This document shows positions 1-9,178 of a DNA stretch of 64,000 nucleotides, one piece after another (position 1 is the first letter of the stretch; each line of letters begins with the position of its first letter). The stretch lies in NCBI GenBank assembly GCA_019056435.1, contig CP077641.1:372001-436000 (forward strand), in the 5' to 3' direction. The notes beneath the pieces are model-generated. The model had not been told where the DNA came from. It searched no databases and saw only the letters and a program-made list of their open reading frames with translations. Source of the DNA: Stutzerimonas stutzeri. Lineage in GTDB: Bacteria; Pseudomonadota; Gammaproteobacteria; Pseudomonadales; Pseudomonadaceae. The translations under genes and the position numbers were made by a program.

Positions 1-1
1 A

Positions 2-628
2 GAGCCGGCGCCGAGTGTGCTGGCTAACGTGACCGACGATAACCGCTTCCGCTTCGACCAGGCCTGCCGGATCAAGGCGATCAAGACGGCGGCCAAACTC
101 GGCATGCAGAGCCGGCTATCGATCAACTTCCTGCCCAACGCCATCTACCGCCCCGAACTGTGCATCCGCTCCACCCTCGAGGCCGCCCGCGCGCACGGTT
201 TTCCTATCGAGCGGATCATCTTCGAGACCGTCGAAGGTGAGCGCATCAGCGATGCCAAATGGTTGACCGAGGTCTTTCGCGAATACCAGCGCATCGGCTT
301 TCTCACCGCCATCGACGATTTCGGTGCGGGTTTCGCCGGGCTCAACCTGCTGGCCGATTTCCAGCCTGATCTGATCAAGCTGGACATGGAGCTGATCCGC
401 GGTATCGACCAGAGCCGCTCGCGCCAGGCAATCGTCCGCGGCACCGTGGGCATCTGCCGCGAGCTGGGGATCGAGGTCATCGCCGAAGGCGTCGAAACCC
501 CGGACGAATGTAGCGCCCTGCACGACCTGGGCATCCGTCTGATGCAGGGCTACCTGTTCAGCAAGCCGCTGTTCGAACGCTGCAGCCAGGCCAACAGCCT
601 GACCTGGCCGACCGGACTGGCGGGCTGA
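2..628 (+). CDS. EAL-domain cyclic-di-GMP phosphodiesterase, 3' part
   Basis: The window opens inside this gene; the frame is already open at base 2, so the GTG at 17 is not taken as the start. The visible ~208 residues are most of an EAL domain, which hydrolyses cyclic di-GMP. Conserved pieces are SINFLPNAI, FETVEGE, IDDFGAGFAGL, IKLD, AEGVET and QGYLFSKPL, so the metal- and substrate-binding residues of this part are intact. The N-terminal EAL signature lies outside the window. The wording of the SINFLPNAIY and CIRSTLEAAR blocks recalls BLUF-EAL blue-light proteins, so an upstream BLUF domain is possible, but that is inference. No gene follows on the same strand; the neighbour is convergent. 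Confidence 0.85.
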   Translation, partial: EPAPSVLANVTDDNRFRFDQACRIKAIKTAAKLGMQSRLSINFLPNAIYRPELCIRSTLEAARAHGFPIERIIFETVEGERISDAKWLTEVFREYQRIGFLTAIDDFGAGFAGLNLLADFQPDLIKLDMELIRGIDQSRSRQAIVRGTVGICRELGIEVIAEGVETPDECSALHDLGIRLMQGYLFSKPLFERCSQANSLTWPTGLAG

Positions 629-634
629 ACGCGC

Positions 635-1318
635 TCAGCCCGCCTTGAGCGACTTGAGCAGCTCCTGGGCCGTCTCTTCCGAGGACGCCGGGTTCTGGCC
701 GGTGATCAGCAGCCCGTCGACCTGCACGTAGGACGACCAGTCCGGCCCCTTGCTGTAGTCACCGCCGATTTCCTTGAGCTTGTCCTCCAGCAGAAACGGC
801 ACCACTTCGGTGAGCTGCACGGCAGCTTCCTCGGTGTTGGTGAAGCCGGTGACGCGCTTGCCCTTGACCAGGTATTCGCCGTCCGCACCGCGCACCGCGA
901 CCAATGCCGCCGGTGCGTGACAGACCGCCGCGACCGGCTTGCCCGCCTGGATGAACGACTCGATCAGCGCGATCGAGGTCGGATTGCCCGACAAGTCCCA
1001 CAGCGGGCCATGGCCGCCGGGGTAGAACACCGCATCGAAGTCCGCTGCAGAGACCTCATCCAGCTTGCGGGTGTTGGCCAGCAGCGCTTGCCCCTCGGAA
1101 TCGTTCTTGAAGCGTTTGGTCATCTCGGTCTGGGCATCCGGCGCATCGCTTTTCGGATCCAGCGGCGGCTGTCCGCCCTTGGGCGAGGCCAGGACGATTT
1201 CGGCACCGGCATCTTTGAATACGTAGTAAGGCGCGGCGAATTCTTCGAGCCAGAAGCCGGTGGGCTTGCCGGTATCGCCGAGCTTGTCATGGGAGGTGAG
1301 CACGATGAGGACTTTCAT
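635..1318 (-). CDS. DJ-1/PfpI family protein (HchA/Hsp31-like glyoxalase or deglycase)
   Basis: The product has 227 residues, the usual length of the short Hsp31-like branch of the DJ-1/PfpI superfamily. The nucleophile elbow AAVCHAPAAL places Cys133 next to His134, and a glutamate in FWLEEF (about residues 25-26) matches the conserved acid that polarises the cysteine. Family members detoxify methylglyoxal or act as chaperones; which applies here cannot be decided from sequence. The start is supported by an AGGAGA ribosome-binding site about 5 bases upstream. The gene is convergent with the EAL gene, with only a few bases between them, and no operon partner is visible. Confidence 0.85.
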   Translation of the reverse strand: MKVLIVLTSHDKLGDTGKPTGFWLEEFAAPYYVFKDAGAEIVLASPKGGQPPLDPKSDAPDAQTEMTKRFKNDSEGQALLANTRKLDEVSAADFDAVFYPGGHGPLWDLSGNPTSIALIESFIQAGKPVAAVCHAPAALVAVRGADGEYLVKGKRVTGFTNTEEAAVQLTEVVPFLLEDKLKEIGGDYSKGPDWSSYVQVDGLLITGQNPASSEETAQELLKSLKAG

Positions 1319-1576
1319 GAGGGTCTCCTGTGATCGGGTGGCCCGAGATTGGTGGGCCTTGGTTTCATCTCGACCATGGGGGTGGGGAATGGGTCAACCG
1401 GTGGGCGTGGCGCCGAGGCCGCGGTCACCCGCTGCCACGAACTCGGCACCGTGACGAGCCGTAATGCCGGCCTACGACGAGACTGTTGCAAGTTCGAGAG
1501 CCCTGCGCAGTGCGCTGTTGTAGAAGTGGCCTTGGCTGCGAAGCTTTAGTGGGCTGGAGTCATCTGGTTTACACCT

Positions 1577-2070
1577 GTTGGCCGGGATGGCTGGGGCATT
1601 GGTTTCGCCCTGCCGGGCGACTCACTTTTTCCAAACGCACCTACCCGGCCGGGAAAAAGTAAGCAAAAACGCTTGCCCCTGCATCCGGACTAGGCGTCCC
1701 CGGTTCGCTGCGCTCGACTTCCCTCCTGATAGGGCATTCGGTGTCGCCTGCTGGTCCGAGCGTCTGGAAACAAGCAATGCGCATTTGTTTCGCTGTTCAA
1801 ACTTGCAGACGGCTCGAACCCGATCCCCCTTCAGAAGGCCGAGCGCAGGTGCTGCGCAGGGGGACGCGAGGCATGGATGCCGAGCGAGGCGCGATGGGAC
1901 ATGGATGTCCCTTCGCGCCGGCCCCGGAGCGGCGCCGGAGGGAGGGAAGTTTTGCGAAGCAAAACCCGGATGCGGGGGTGGCCTTCTTTTTGGTTACTTT
2001 TTCTTGGCCACTCAAGAAAAAGTGACTCGCCTAGCAGGGCGAAACCAATGCCTCAGCCACCCGGCCAATC
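1577..2070. repeat. 494-bp non-coding element with ~56-bp terminal inverted repeats
   Basis: Bases 1577-1632 and 2015-2070 are imperfect reverse complements (roughly 85% by eye), both containing GGTTTCGCCCTGC or its complement and an ACTTTTT/AAAAAGT block. A second nested pair lies inside: 1651-1689 (GGGAAAAAGTAAGC ... CTGCATCCGG) against 1967-2004 (CCGGATGCGG ... GGTTACTTTTTC). The core carries short hairpins: GGCATGGATGCC, GGGACATGGATGTCCC and GTTTTGCGAAGCAAAAC. No transposase is encoded. Similar GGTTACTTTTTCTTGGCC-type blocks are, from memory, dispersed in Pseudomonas intergenic regions. It could be a non-autonomous mobile element or a structured RNA locus. Confidence 0.6.
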
Positions 2071-2243
2071 GGGGTAACCCCCGAATCCGAATCCTTGCCC
2101 ACCGAACTACCAGACAACGCCAAACGCCCCGTTCAGCAGGCCTAATGGAATCGCTGCGCAGCGGGCGATCGGCATGGATGCCGCGAGAGAACTAGGCGTC
2201 CCACGGATGCAGGGCAGCGGCCGCGGATGGCAAACTCAGCTAA

Positions 2244-2272
2244 ATGAAAAAGGGCGCCGAAGCGCCCTTTCA
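2244..2272 (-). terminator. Intrinsic terminator of the chemoreceptor gene
   Basis: On the minus strand GGGCGC-TTC-GGCGCCC is followed by TTTTTC, a compact GC stem with a T-run just after the stop codon at 2284. Confidence 0.85.
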
Positions 2273-2283
2273 TCAACCCCGCA

Positions 2284-4173
2284 TCAGATCCGGAAACTCC
2301 CTACCAACTGCTTCAACCGCGCCGCCTGCTGCTCCAGATCCCCACAAGCCCGCAGCGTGGACTGCAGGTTCTCCACGCCCTCTTGGTTGAGCGTATTGAT
2401 CTCCGTGATATCCATGTTCAGCGACTCGATCACCGAGGTCTGCTCTTCCGTCGCGGTGGCGACGAACTGGTTCATCGCATCGATCTCGCCGATGCTGCGG
2501 GTCACGCTCTCGAGCCGCTCGCCGGCCTGGTTGGCGATGCCCACGCTGGCCTCGCTCTGACGCTGGCTCTCGGTCATGGTGCTCACCGAATCCCGCGCGC
2601 CGGTTTGCAGCTTCTCGATCATCCCATGGATTTCCTGCGCCGAGGTCTGGGTGCGATGAGCCAGGCTGCGTACCTCGTCCGCGACCACGGCGAATCCACG
2701 CCCGGCTTCGCCGGCGCGCGCCGCTTCGATGGCCGCGTTGAGCGCCAGCAGGTTGGTCTGCTCGGAGATGCCCTTGATCACGTCGAGGATCTGGCCGATG
2801 CCCACGGTCTGGTTGTTCAGTGCCTCGATCTGGGCGCAGGACGCGCTGATGTTGCCTGACAGTCGCTTCATCGCCTCGATGTTCTGCTCGACCACCTTGC
2901 GCCCTCCCTCGGCCTGGTGGCTGGCGCCGCTGGCCTGCTGCGAGGCGTCGGCGGCGTTGCGGGCGATTTCCTGGGCTGCCGCGCCGAGCTGGTTGATCGC
3001 CGCGGCGACGCTGTTGGTGCGGCTGGCCTGCTCGTCGGAATTGACCATCGAGGAGTTGGAGGCGGCCAGCACGCGCTGCGCCACTTCGTTGACCTGCTGA
3101 GTCGCCGACGACACTTCGCGGATCGAGCCATGGATACGCTCGACGAAGCGGTTGAAGGCGGACGCCAGTTCACCGAACTCGTCCTTCGACTCCACCTTGA
3201 GCCGACGGGTCAGGTCGCCCTCGCCTTCGGCGATGTTGCCCATGGCTCGACCCATGTCGGTCAGCGGGCGCATCAGCACTCGAATCAGCATGCCCAGTAA
3301 AACGAGGATGAACACCACCGCGATGACGGCCGCCACCAGGGCTGAGGTGCGGAAGCTGGAGAGCGTCGCATAGGCCTTCTGCTTGTCGACCGAGATGCCG
3401 ACGTACCAGGTCACCGACGGCAGGCCGGTCACCGGGCTGAAGCTGAGGATGCGCGCCTGACCGTCGAGCTCGGCTTCGCTGAAGCCGCTGGTCAGCGACG
3501 GGGTGTTCTGCGGGTAGATCTCGGCGAGGGTCTTCATCACCTTGTTCTGATCGGGGTGGACCAGCACCTTGCCGTCGCCGCTGACGAGAAAGGCGTAGCC
3601 CATGCCGTCGAAGTTCAAGGCGTTGATGATGTCCACCAGCACCTTGAGGCTGAGGTCGCCGCCGACCACGCCCAGGTTCTGGCTGCCCGCCTTGGCCGGC
3701 GTCGCCGCGGTGATGATCAGTTCATTGGTAGCGGCATCCTGATAGGGCTCGGTCAGGGTCGTCTTGCCGGCATTGACGGCATCCTTGTACCAGGGGCGCT
3801 GGCGCGGATCGTAGCCTTCGGGCAGTTCGAAACGCGGATGGACGATGAACTCGCCGTCGTTGCGGCCGAGGTAGGTGAAGGCAAAGGTGGAGCTCAGCGC
3901 CGGCTGCTGCACCAGCGCCTCGACAGCCTGGCCGGAGCTGTCGCGGGCGATGGTCTGCGCGGTGCTCTCCAGCAGCACCAAACGGCCGGACAGCCAGTTC
4001 TGGATATTGTGGGCAGTCACATCGCCCATTTCGTCCAGGTAGCTTTCCAGCTTGGCCTGGATGGCGTTGCGCTGTAGGTAATCATTGAAGAGCGTAAACA
4101 GTGCGAAGGTCGCGATCACGACCAATGACGCGGCCAGAAGGATCTTGTGGCTGAATTTGAGACGGCTAGGCAT
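2284..4173 (-). CDS. Methyl-accepting chemotaxis protein, PctA-like amino-acid chemoreceptor
   Basis: The open frame extends to 4359, but the start is placed at 4173 ([10 protein letters not shown]), giving 629 residues and a normal N-terminal membrane anchor. Layout: TM1 about 11-29, periplasmic dCACHE domain about 35-270, TM2 about 277-299, HAMP, then a coiled-coil signalling domain whose tip reads [20 protein letters not shown]. The ligand domain carries Tyr121, Arg126, Trp128, Tyr129, Asp146 and Asp173, the set that binds the amino and carboxyl groups of amino acids in PctA-type receptors. The N-terminal region resembles P. aeruginosa PctA as remembered. There is no CheR-binding pentapeptide; the protein ends VGSFRI. 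It lies downstream of amino-acid transporters, which fits an amino-acid ligand. The exact ligand is unknown. Confidence 0.9.
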   Translation of the reverse strand: MPSRLKFSHKILLAASLVVIATFALFTLFNDYLQRNAIQAKLESYLDEMGDVTAHNIQNWLSGRLVLLESTAQTIARDSSGQAVEALVQQPALSSTFAFTYLGRNDGEFIVHPRFELPEGYDPRQRPWYKDAVNAGKTTLTEPYQDAATNELIITAATPAKAGSQNLGVVGGDLSLKVLVDIINALNFDGMGYAFLVSGDGKVLVHPDQNKVMKTLAEIYPQNTPSLTSGFSEAELDGQARILSFSPVTGLPSVTWYVGISVDKQKAYATLSSFRTSALVAAVIAVVFILVLLGMLIRVLMRPLTDMGRAMGNIAEGEGDLTRRLKVESKDEFGELASAFNRFVERIHGSIREVSSATQQVNEVAQRVLAASNSSMVNSDEQASRTNSVAAAINQLGAAAQEIARNAADASQQASGASHQAEGGRKVVEQNIEAMKRLSGNISASCAQIEALNNQTVGIGQILDVIKGISEQTNLLALNAAIEAARAGEAGRGFAVVADEVRSLAHRTQTSAQEIHGMIEKLQTGARDSVSTMTESQRQSEASVGIANQAGERLESVTRSIGEIDAMNQFVATATEEQTSVIESLNMDITEINTLNQEGVENLQSTLRACGDLEQQAARLKQLVGSFRI

Positions 4174-4371
4174 GGCGCGTGTCCGGATAGGTCTGGATCG
4201 AGTACGGCGATCCCTGGCCTCTTTGAGCGTCCACTGCACGAGACCTTGTATCGGCCCCAGGCCGGCGATCTTGAGCCAGAGGCGCTTGATCGAACGCCCC
4301 GCAAGCGCCGGATTACGGGCGCTCCAGCAAGCCCTTCCATGCCACCCGACGAACGGCATGGCCCTTGGCTA

Positions 4372-4410
4372 TCAAACGAAAGGCGCCAGGACCGCCCTGC
4401 CCTGGCGCCT
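4372..4410 (-). terminator. Intrinsic terminator after the first NSS symporter
   Basis: A perfect 10-bp stem (AGGCGCCAGG / CCTGGCGCCT) with a 10-base loop lies at 4381-4410. On the minus strand it is followed by TTTCGTTT and sits just beyond the symporter stop at 4426. Confidence 0.8.
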
Positions 4411-4425
4411 CGTTCGGGGAATCGC

Positions 4426-5891
4426 TCAGGCGCTACGTCCGACCAGCACCGGCCACACCCGCGGACGCAGGCCTTCGCCCAGCACGGTCAGCACGCCAAT
4501 GGCACCGGCGATCCAGTACCAGCGCGCGAGCGGGTCGAAACCCAGCCAGCCGAGGGCGTGCAGGAAGACCATGGTGATCAGCACCGGGCAGACGTAACGC
4601 ACCATGAACAACCACAGCGCATAGCCCAACGGTGGCAGACCGAGCTCGTCGCGCATGATGTCGCTGCGCAGCGCATAACCGGCGAACACCACGATGAAGA
4701 TGCCACCCAGCGGCATCATCCAGCGCGAGGTCAGGTAATCCAGCCAATCGAAGAAGTTCTTGCCCAGCGGCGTCCAGCCGGCCATCAGGTTGAACGAAAG
4801 CATCGCCAGCAGGCTGATCACCAGCAGCACCGCGCCCGCACCCATCGCGGCCTTGAGGCGGCTGATGCCGTGCTTCTCGTTGAGGTAGGCCACGGTGGCC
4901 TCGATCATCGAGATGGCCGAGGTCAGCGCGGCGATGGACACCATGGCGAAGAACAGCACGCCGAACAGCGTGCCGAACGGCATCTGCTGGAAGGCCAGCG
5001 GCAGGCTCATGAAGATCAGGCCCGGGCCTGCGGTCGGGTCCATGCCATTGGCGAAGATGATCGGGAAGATCGCCAGCCCCGCCAGCAACGCAACGGCAGT
5101 GTCGGCGATCGCGACCATGAAGGTGGTGCGCGCGATGGACTGCCCATCGGGGATATAGGAGCCGTAGGTGAGGATGGCGCCGGACGCCAGGCTCAGGGTG
5201 AAGAACGCATGCCCGAGCGCGGCCAGGAGCGCCTCACCGGTGAGCTTGGAAGTGTCGAAGCTGAAGAGGAAGGCAAAGCCCTGGTCGAAACCGCCGCTGG
5301 TGAAGGCATAACCGACCAGAATCAGCAGCATGATCGCCAGCCCCGGCATCATCCAGCGCACGGCGCGCTCGATGCCGGCCTGCACGCCCCTGGCGACGAT
5401 CCACAAGGTCAGCAGCGCCACCAGCAGGCTCCAGCCGCCAAGTTGCAGGGCATTGGCGTTGTGCGCCTCGAACACCTGGGCGAGCGCATCGACCGAGCCG
5501 CCCGCGAGCGAGCCGTCGAGCATCTTCAGCGTATAGGCGAAGGCCCAGCCGGCCACGACGACATAGAAGCACAGGATCAGGAAGCCGGCCGTCATCGCCA
5601 TGCCGCCGACACCCTTCCATAGCGGGCTGCTACCGTTCTCCCGCACCGCACGGCCGATGGCGTCGATGGGGCTGCCACGGCCACGGCGGCCGATGGCGAT
5701 CTCGGTCATCATCACCGGAATGCCGATGGCCAGGATGCACGCCAGGTACATCAGGACGAAGGCGCCGCCCCGTATTGGCCGGTGATGTAGGGGAATTTCC
5801 AGATATTGCCGAGGCCGACGGCCGAGCCGGTCGCAGCGAGGATGAAGCCCCAGCGGGACAGCCAGAGGTTCTTCGGTTTTTCACGGGTCAT
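4426..5891 (-). CDS. Sodium:neurotransmitter symporter (NSS/SNF) family transporter, frameshifted near 5770
   Basis: NSS proteins import amino acids or related amines with sodium through a LeuT-type inner-membrane fold. The N-terminus (start 5891, [10 protein letters not shown]) holds the TM1 signature [19 protein letters not shown]. The frame then breaks about base 5770 and resumes with [18 protein letters not shown] in another frame. Aligning with the paralogue at 6353-7759 shows that one base is missing in the Gly-rich GGGAF stretch. Restoring it gives 488 residues and about 11-12 membrane helices. Given many similar breaks in this window, a sequencing error is likelier than a pseudogene. 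An AACAACAA motif precedes the ribosome-binding site. Substrate unknown; amino acids are probable from context. Confidence 0.85.
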
Positions 5892-5902
5892 GCGCCACCT
5901 GT

Positions 5903-5910
5903 TTGTTGTT
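5903..5910 (-). promoter_or_regulatory. CA motif (Hfq/Crc target) before NSS symporter 1
   Basis: The minus strand reads AACAACAA, ending 11 bases before the start codon and directly abutting the AGGTGG ribosome-binding site. It matches AAnAAnAA, the motif bound by Hfq/Crc on catabolic mRNAs in Pseudomonas. Function is inferred. Confidence 0.65.
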
Positions 5911-6319
5911 ATCTGTGACGGAAATCGAACCCGCCGCGCTCGTGACACGGCGGAGTGAAAGCGGAAACACCGGGACGAGCGGCAGGCTGCACGCCAGGCG
6001 CCTTCCAGACGCCCGGCAAGATGCGCGACCGACTCGCGGCTGCGCGGTACGCAGCAGGGTCACAGACAAAACGGCGCGCATTGTATACCTGCCAGGCGCG
6101 GCTCGGGCCGGCAGTCGTCTGCCCGGCACCCCACCCCGTGGCACGTCCATGCCTGGCGAGCAGCCAGGCCGAGCCATCTCAAACCACCCCACGTGCGGCG
6201 ACAAGCGCGTCCCGGAACAGCCGGCCTCGTTACCGCCCTCCGTTGCGTCAGCATTTCTTTACAGCGCCTGGAGCGGCAGCACTGCAGAGCGGACAGCCCC
6301 AGCGGCGTAACGATTTGCT

Positions 6320-6343
6320 GACAGGCCGATGCGGCAGCCTGTC
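6320..6343 (-). terminator. Hairpin after NSS symporter 2
   Basis: GACAGGC and GCCTGTC form a perfect 7-bp stem with a 10-base loop, ten bases past the stop at 6353. There is no clear T-run, so this is a weak terminator or a processing end. Confidence 0.4.
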
Positions 6344-6352
6344 GCATGGGCA

Positions 6353-7759
6353 TCAGATCAGCCCTGCCAGGTTCAGGAATACCAGCACGATCCCCAGCGG
6401 TGTGCCGAAACGCAGCAAGAGCCACCAGGCCCGGAACAGGCCGTCCCGCTGCAGGCCGATGGCCTCGCGGACAGTCGCCTCCTTGAGCACCCAACCGGTG
6501 AACAGCACCGTGCCCAGGCCACCGAGCGGCATCAGCCAGTTGGTAGTGAGGTAATCCAGGGTGTCGAAGAAGGTCTTGCCGAAGAGCTGATAGTCCGCCC
6601 AGAGGTTGAACGAGAAGACGCTGCCCAGGCTCAGCAGCCAGAGCAGCCCGCCGCTGACCAGCACCGCCTTGAGCCGGCTCATGCCGAAGCGCTCGGTCAG
6701 CCACGCGATGCTCGGCTCGGACAGCGAGATGGCCGAGGTCAGCGCGGCGATCACCAGCATGACGAAGAACAGCCCGCCGACCACCTGCCCCAGCGGCATC
6801 TGGCCAAAGGCGATGGGCAGCGTGACGAAGATCAGCCCCGGACCCGCGCCCGGCTCCAGCGCGTTGCCGAACACCAGCGGAAAGATCGCCATTCCCGCCA
6901 GCAGCGCCACGGCGGTGTCGGCCAAGGCGACGAGAACGGACGTCTTGGCGATGGAGGTGCCTTCTGGCAGATAGGAGCCGTAGACCATCATCGCGCCGCA
7001 GCCCAGGCTGAGCGTGAAGAACGCGTGGCCGAGCGCAATCAGTACGCTCTTGGCGGTCAGTTCGGAGAAATCGGGCACGAAGAGGAATTGCAACGCCTGG
7101 GCGAATTCACCTTCGATGGCGGCATAGACGACCAGCACCAGCATCAGCACGAACAGCCCGGGCATGAGGAAACGCAGCGAGCGCTCCAACCCGCCGCGCA
7201 CGCCGAGCCCGACGATCAGCATGGTCGCGGCCAATACCAGCGTGGCGCACACCACCAGGCGCAGGGGGCTGGCGAGCAACGCGCCGAACAGCTCGCCACT
7301 GGCCTCGCCGCTGACCCCGGCGAAACCGCCGCTGAGGGTCGCCGGCACGTAGGCCAGCGCCCAGCCGGCCACCACCAGGTAGAAGCTCAGGATCAGGAAG
7401 CCGGTCAGCCCACCGAGCCAGCCGGCGACACGCCAGCGGGTGCTGGCGCCGGCCTCGCGCGCCAGCCGCGCCACCGCGCCGTCGGGGTTCTGCCGCCCGC
7501 GCCGGCCGATCATCACCTCGGCCATCAGCAGCGGAATGCCGATCAGGAGGATGCAGGCGAGATAGACCAGCACGAACGCGCCGCCACCGTTCTGCCCGGT
7601 GATGTAGGGAAACTTCCAGATATTGCCCAGGCCCACCGCCGAACCCGTGGCAGCGAGAAAGAACACCCAGCGCGAGGACCAGAGACCGCGCGTGGCGCGT
7701 TGCTGGGCATGAGCGGAAGTGCCGCCGAGCGAGCCGGCGGCAAGGCTTTTTTCAGTCAT
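6353..7759 (-). CDS. Sodium:neurotransmitter symporter (NSS/SNF) family transporter
   Basis: An intact 468-residue NSS transporter. The start is set at 7759 (MTEKSLAAGS), not at the end of the longer open frame (7828), because a GCAGGAATCC ribosome-binding region precedes it. TM1 carries [19 protein letters not shown] and is followed by NGGGAFVLVYL; unwound TM1 residues form the sodium and substrate site in LeuT. About 11-12 hydrophobic helices follow. It is paralogous to the neighbouring 4426-5891 gene and lies downstream of the leucine-dehydrogenase-type gene on the same strand, so it probably imports the amino acids that this enzyme deaminates. An extended AACAACAACAA-type motif lies in its leader. 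Confidence 0.9.
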   Translation of the reverse strand: MTEKSLAAGSLGGTSAHAQQRATRGLWSSRWVFFLAATGSAVGLGNIWKFPYITGQNGGGAFVLVYLACILLIGIPLLMAEVMIGRRGRQNPDGAVARLAREAGASTRWRVAGWLGGLTGFLILSFYLVVAGWALAYVPATLSGGFAGVSGEASGELFGALLASPLRLVVCATLVLAATMLIVGLGVRGGLERSLRFLMPGLFVLMLVLVVYAAIEGEFAQALQFLFVPDFSELTAKSVLIALGHAFFTLSLGCGAMMVYGSYLPEGTSIAKTSVLVALADTAVALLAGMAIFPLVFGNALEPGAGPGLIFVTLPIAFGQMPLGQVVGGLFFVMLVIAALTSAISLSEPSIAWLTERFGMSRLKAVLVSGGLLWLLSLGSVFSFNLWADYQLFGKTFFDTLDYLTTNWLMPLGGLGTVLFTGWVLKEATVREAIGLQRDGLFRAWWLLLRFGTPLGIVLVFLNLAGLI

Positions 7760-7772
7760 TGCGGATTCCTGC

Positions 7773-7783
7773 TTGTTGTTGTT
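7773..7783 (-). promoter_or_regulatory. CA motif (Hfq/Crc target) before NSS symporter 2
   Basis: The minus strand reads AACAACAACAA immediately before GCAGGAATCCGCA and the ATG at 7759. This overlaps two registers of AAnAAnAA next to the ribosome-binding site, as expected for Hfq/Crc translational repression. Confidence 0.65.
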
Positions 7784-7983
7784 TTCAGGAATGTCCGGGA
7801 CGGCGAGCGAGCCGTCCGGGTGAATCAAACCGGCCGGGGCGCAGCGGCCGGCGAGGTCAGATCGTTGGGTCAGGATCGGATGCCCGGTACGGAGCCCGGC
7901 CGCCCCGACGCGTCATGACTGGGCCAGCACCCCGCCACCTTGACGCGCGCAACGCCGGCCCGCCGAACGAGCCGCCCAGGCCA

Positions 7984-9075
7984 CTAGGCATGCAGCCGAT
8001 GTGGCGTGGCCTGCAGCTGTTCGCCGCCCTGCAACCGTTCGAGTGCCAGGCGGTCGGCAATGACCGAGGTGCATTCGCCGCTGGTGGCGGCGCGCTCGAA
8101 GATCTGCCGCAGGGTGTCGGCGATGCCGCGGATATGCGCGTCCGACTGCGAGGCGCTGCCGCCGACGCGCTGGTAGTACACGTCGATGATGCCGCCGGCG
8201 TTGATCGCATAGTCCGGCGAGTAGAGGCAGTTGCGCCGCTGCAGCTCCGCGCCGATTTCCGGACTCGCCAGCTGATTGTTCGCCGCGCCCGCGATCACCG
8301 GCGCGCGCAGCGTAGTCAGGGTTTCGGCGTTGAGGATGCCGCCCATGGCGCAGGGCGCGAACACGTCCACGTCCAGGCCGTAGATGTCGTGCGGGCGTAC
8401 CGCACAGGCGCCAAGCTCTTCCACGGCGGTGCGCACGTTGGCGTCGAAGATGTCGCTCACCCAGAGCTGCGCGCCGGCTTCCTTGAGGCGCCGAGCCAGA
8501 CCGAGACCGACGTGCCCGACACCCTGGATCGCCACCTTCAGGCCGATCAGGTCATCGCGCCCGAGACGGTGGCGCACCGCCGCTTTGAGCCCGACGAACA
8601 CGCCGAGCGCGGTGGAGGGCGACGGATCGCCGCTGGCGATGCTGCCGTCGAGCGTGGCCCGTGGCGTGGCACCGATCACGTGCCGGGTGCGCTGGGCGAA
8701 CGCCTGCATCTCCGGCTCACCGGTCCCGGAATCGGCCGCGGTGATGTAGCGCCCGCCGAGGCTATCGACGAAATCGCCCATGGCGTGCAGCAGCGCCGGG
8801 CTCTTGCCGGTATGCGGGTCGCCGATGATCACCGCCTTGCCGCCGCCGAGCTTCAGCCCGGCCAGCGAGGATTTCAGCGTCATCCCGCGCGACAGCCGCA
8901 GCACATCGCGCAGGGCCTCGTCGTCGTTGACGTAGGGAAACATGCGACAACCACCCAGCGCTGGGCCGAGCGTGGTGTCGTGGATGGCGATGATCGCCTT
9001 CAGGCCGCTGGCCTGGTCATGGCAGAAGACGACCTGTTCGTGGGCGTCGAAATCAGGATGGGTGAAGACGGACAT
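7984..9075 (-). CDS. Leucine dehydrogenase-type amino-acid dehydrogenase (Glu/Leu/Phe/Val family)
   Basis: This 363-residue enzyme oxidatively deaminates branched-chain or aromatic amino acids to 2-oxo acids with NAD+. The catalytic lysines fall at 68 (MTLKSS) and 80 (LGGGKAV), the same numbers as in Bacillus leucine dehydrogenases. A Rossmann motif [13 protein letters not shown] and the AGAANNQL loop follow. Start 9075 ([10 protein letters not shown]) was chosen over 9105 because GAGAGG lies upstream and because family members begin here. It sits between the indolepyruvate oxidoreductase gene and NSS symporter 2 on the same strand. The leader has only a near-match to the CA motif (AATTACAA). 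Whether leucine, phenylalanine or tryptophan is preferred cannot be told. Confidence 0.9.
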   Translation of the reverse strand: MSVFTHPDFDAHEQVVFCHDQASGLKAIIAIHDTTLGPALGGCRMFPYVNDDEALRDVLRLSRGMTLKSSLAGLKLGGGKAVIIGDPHTGKSPALLHAMGDFVDSLGGRYITAADSGTGEPEMQAFAQRTRHVIGATPRATLDGSIASGDPSPSTALGVFVGLKAAVRHRLGRDDLIGLKVAIQGVGHVGLGLARRLKEAGAQLWVSDIFDANVRTAVEELGACAVRPHDIYGLDVDVFAPCAMGGILNAETLTTLRAPVIAGAANNQLASPEIGAELQRRNCLYSPDYAINAGGIIDVYYQRVGGSASQSDAHIRGIADTLRQIFERAATSGECTSVIADRLALERLQGGEQLQATPHRLHA

Positions 9076-9146
9076 GGGGGCCTCTCTTGTAATTGTGCGT
9101 TGCATCGACCGGCAGAACCGGCCGCGGCCTCGTGGTTTGAACGGCG

Positions 9147-9171
9147 GTCGCAGGTGCGCCTGCTCCTACAG
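9147..9171. repeat. REP-like palindrome
   Basis: GCAGG-TGCG-CCTGC followed by TCCTACA, i.e. TGTAGGAGCAGGCGCACCTGC on the other strand, split here as TGTAGGAG plus the palindrome. This resembles the TGTAGGAG-type extragenic palindromes of Pseudomonas. It lies just after the oxidoreductase stop codon. Confidence 0.55.
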
Positions 9172-9178
9172 CGGCGGG

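Larger units (their letters stand above)
1319..2283. other. Long non-coding interval holding a structured repeat element
   Basis: About 965 bases without a credible gene. Bases 1319-1576 and 2071-2240 show no protein family. The central part is the inverted-repeat element described separately. Open frames of up to 205 codons run across it but have Cys/Arg/Pro-rich translations without domains and cross the hairpins. Pieces of the element recur at 2172-2215, where CATGGATGCC, CTAGGCGTCC and GGATGCAGGG appear again, suggesting a decayed second copy or edge. Confidence 0.7.
5892..6352. other. Intergenic region between two NSS symporter genes
   Basis: About 460 bases with no credible coding sequence. 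It holds the leader and CA motif of the first symporter (5903-5910) at its left end and a terminator-like hairpin at 6320-6343 at its right end. Nothing else was recognised. Confidence 0.6.

Noticed and set aside
1578-2195. 205-codon open frame across the repeat element
   Set aside because: It crosses the inverted repeats and hairpins, has no ribosome-binding site and no recognisable domain.
7795-7820. 10-bp hairpin in the leader of NSS symporter 2
   Set aside because: It has a mismatch and no T-run, so I could not call it a terminator or riboswitch; possibly just leader structure.
6329-7918. 529-codon frame antisense to NSS symporter 2
   Set aside because: Gln/Arg/Glu/His-rich translation typical of the complement of hydrophobic GC-rich genes.
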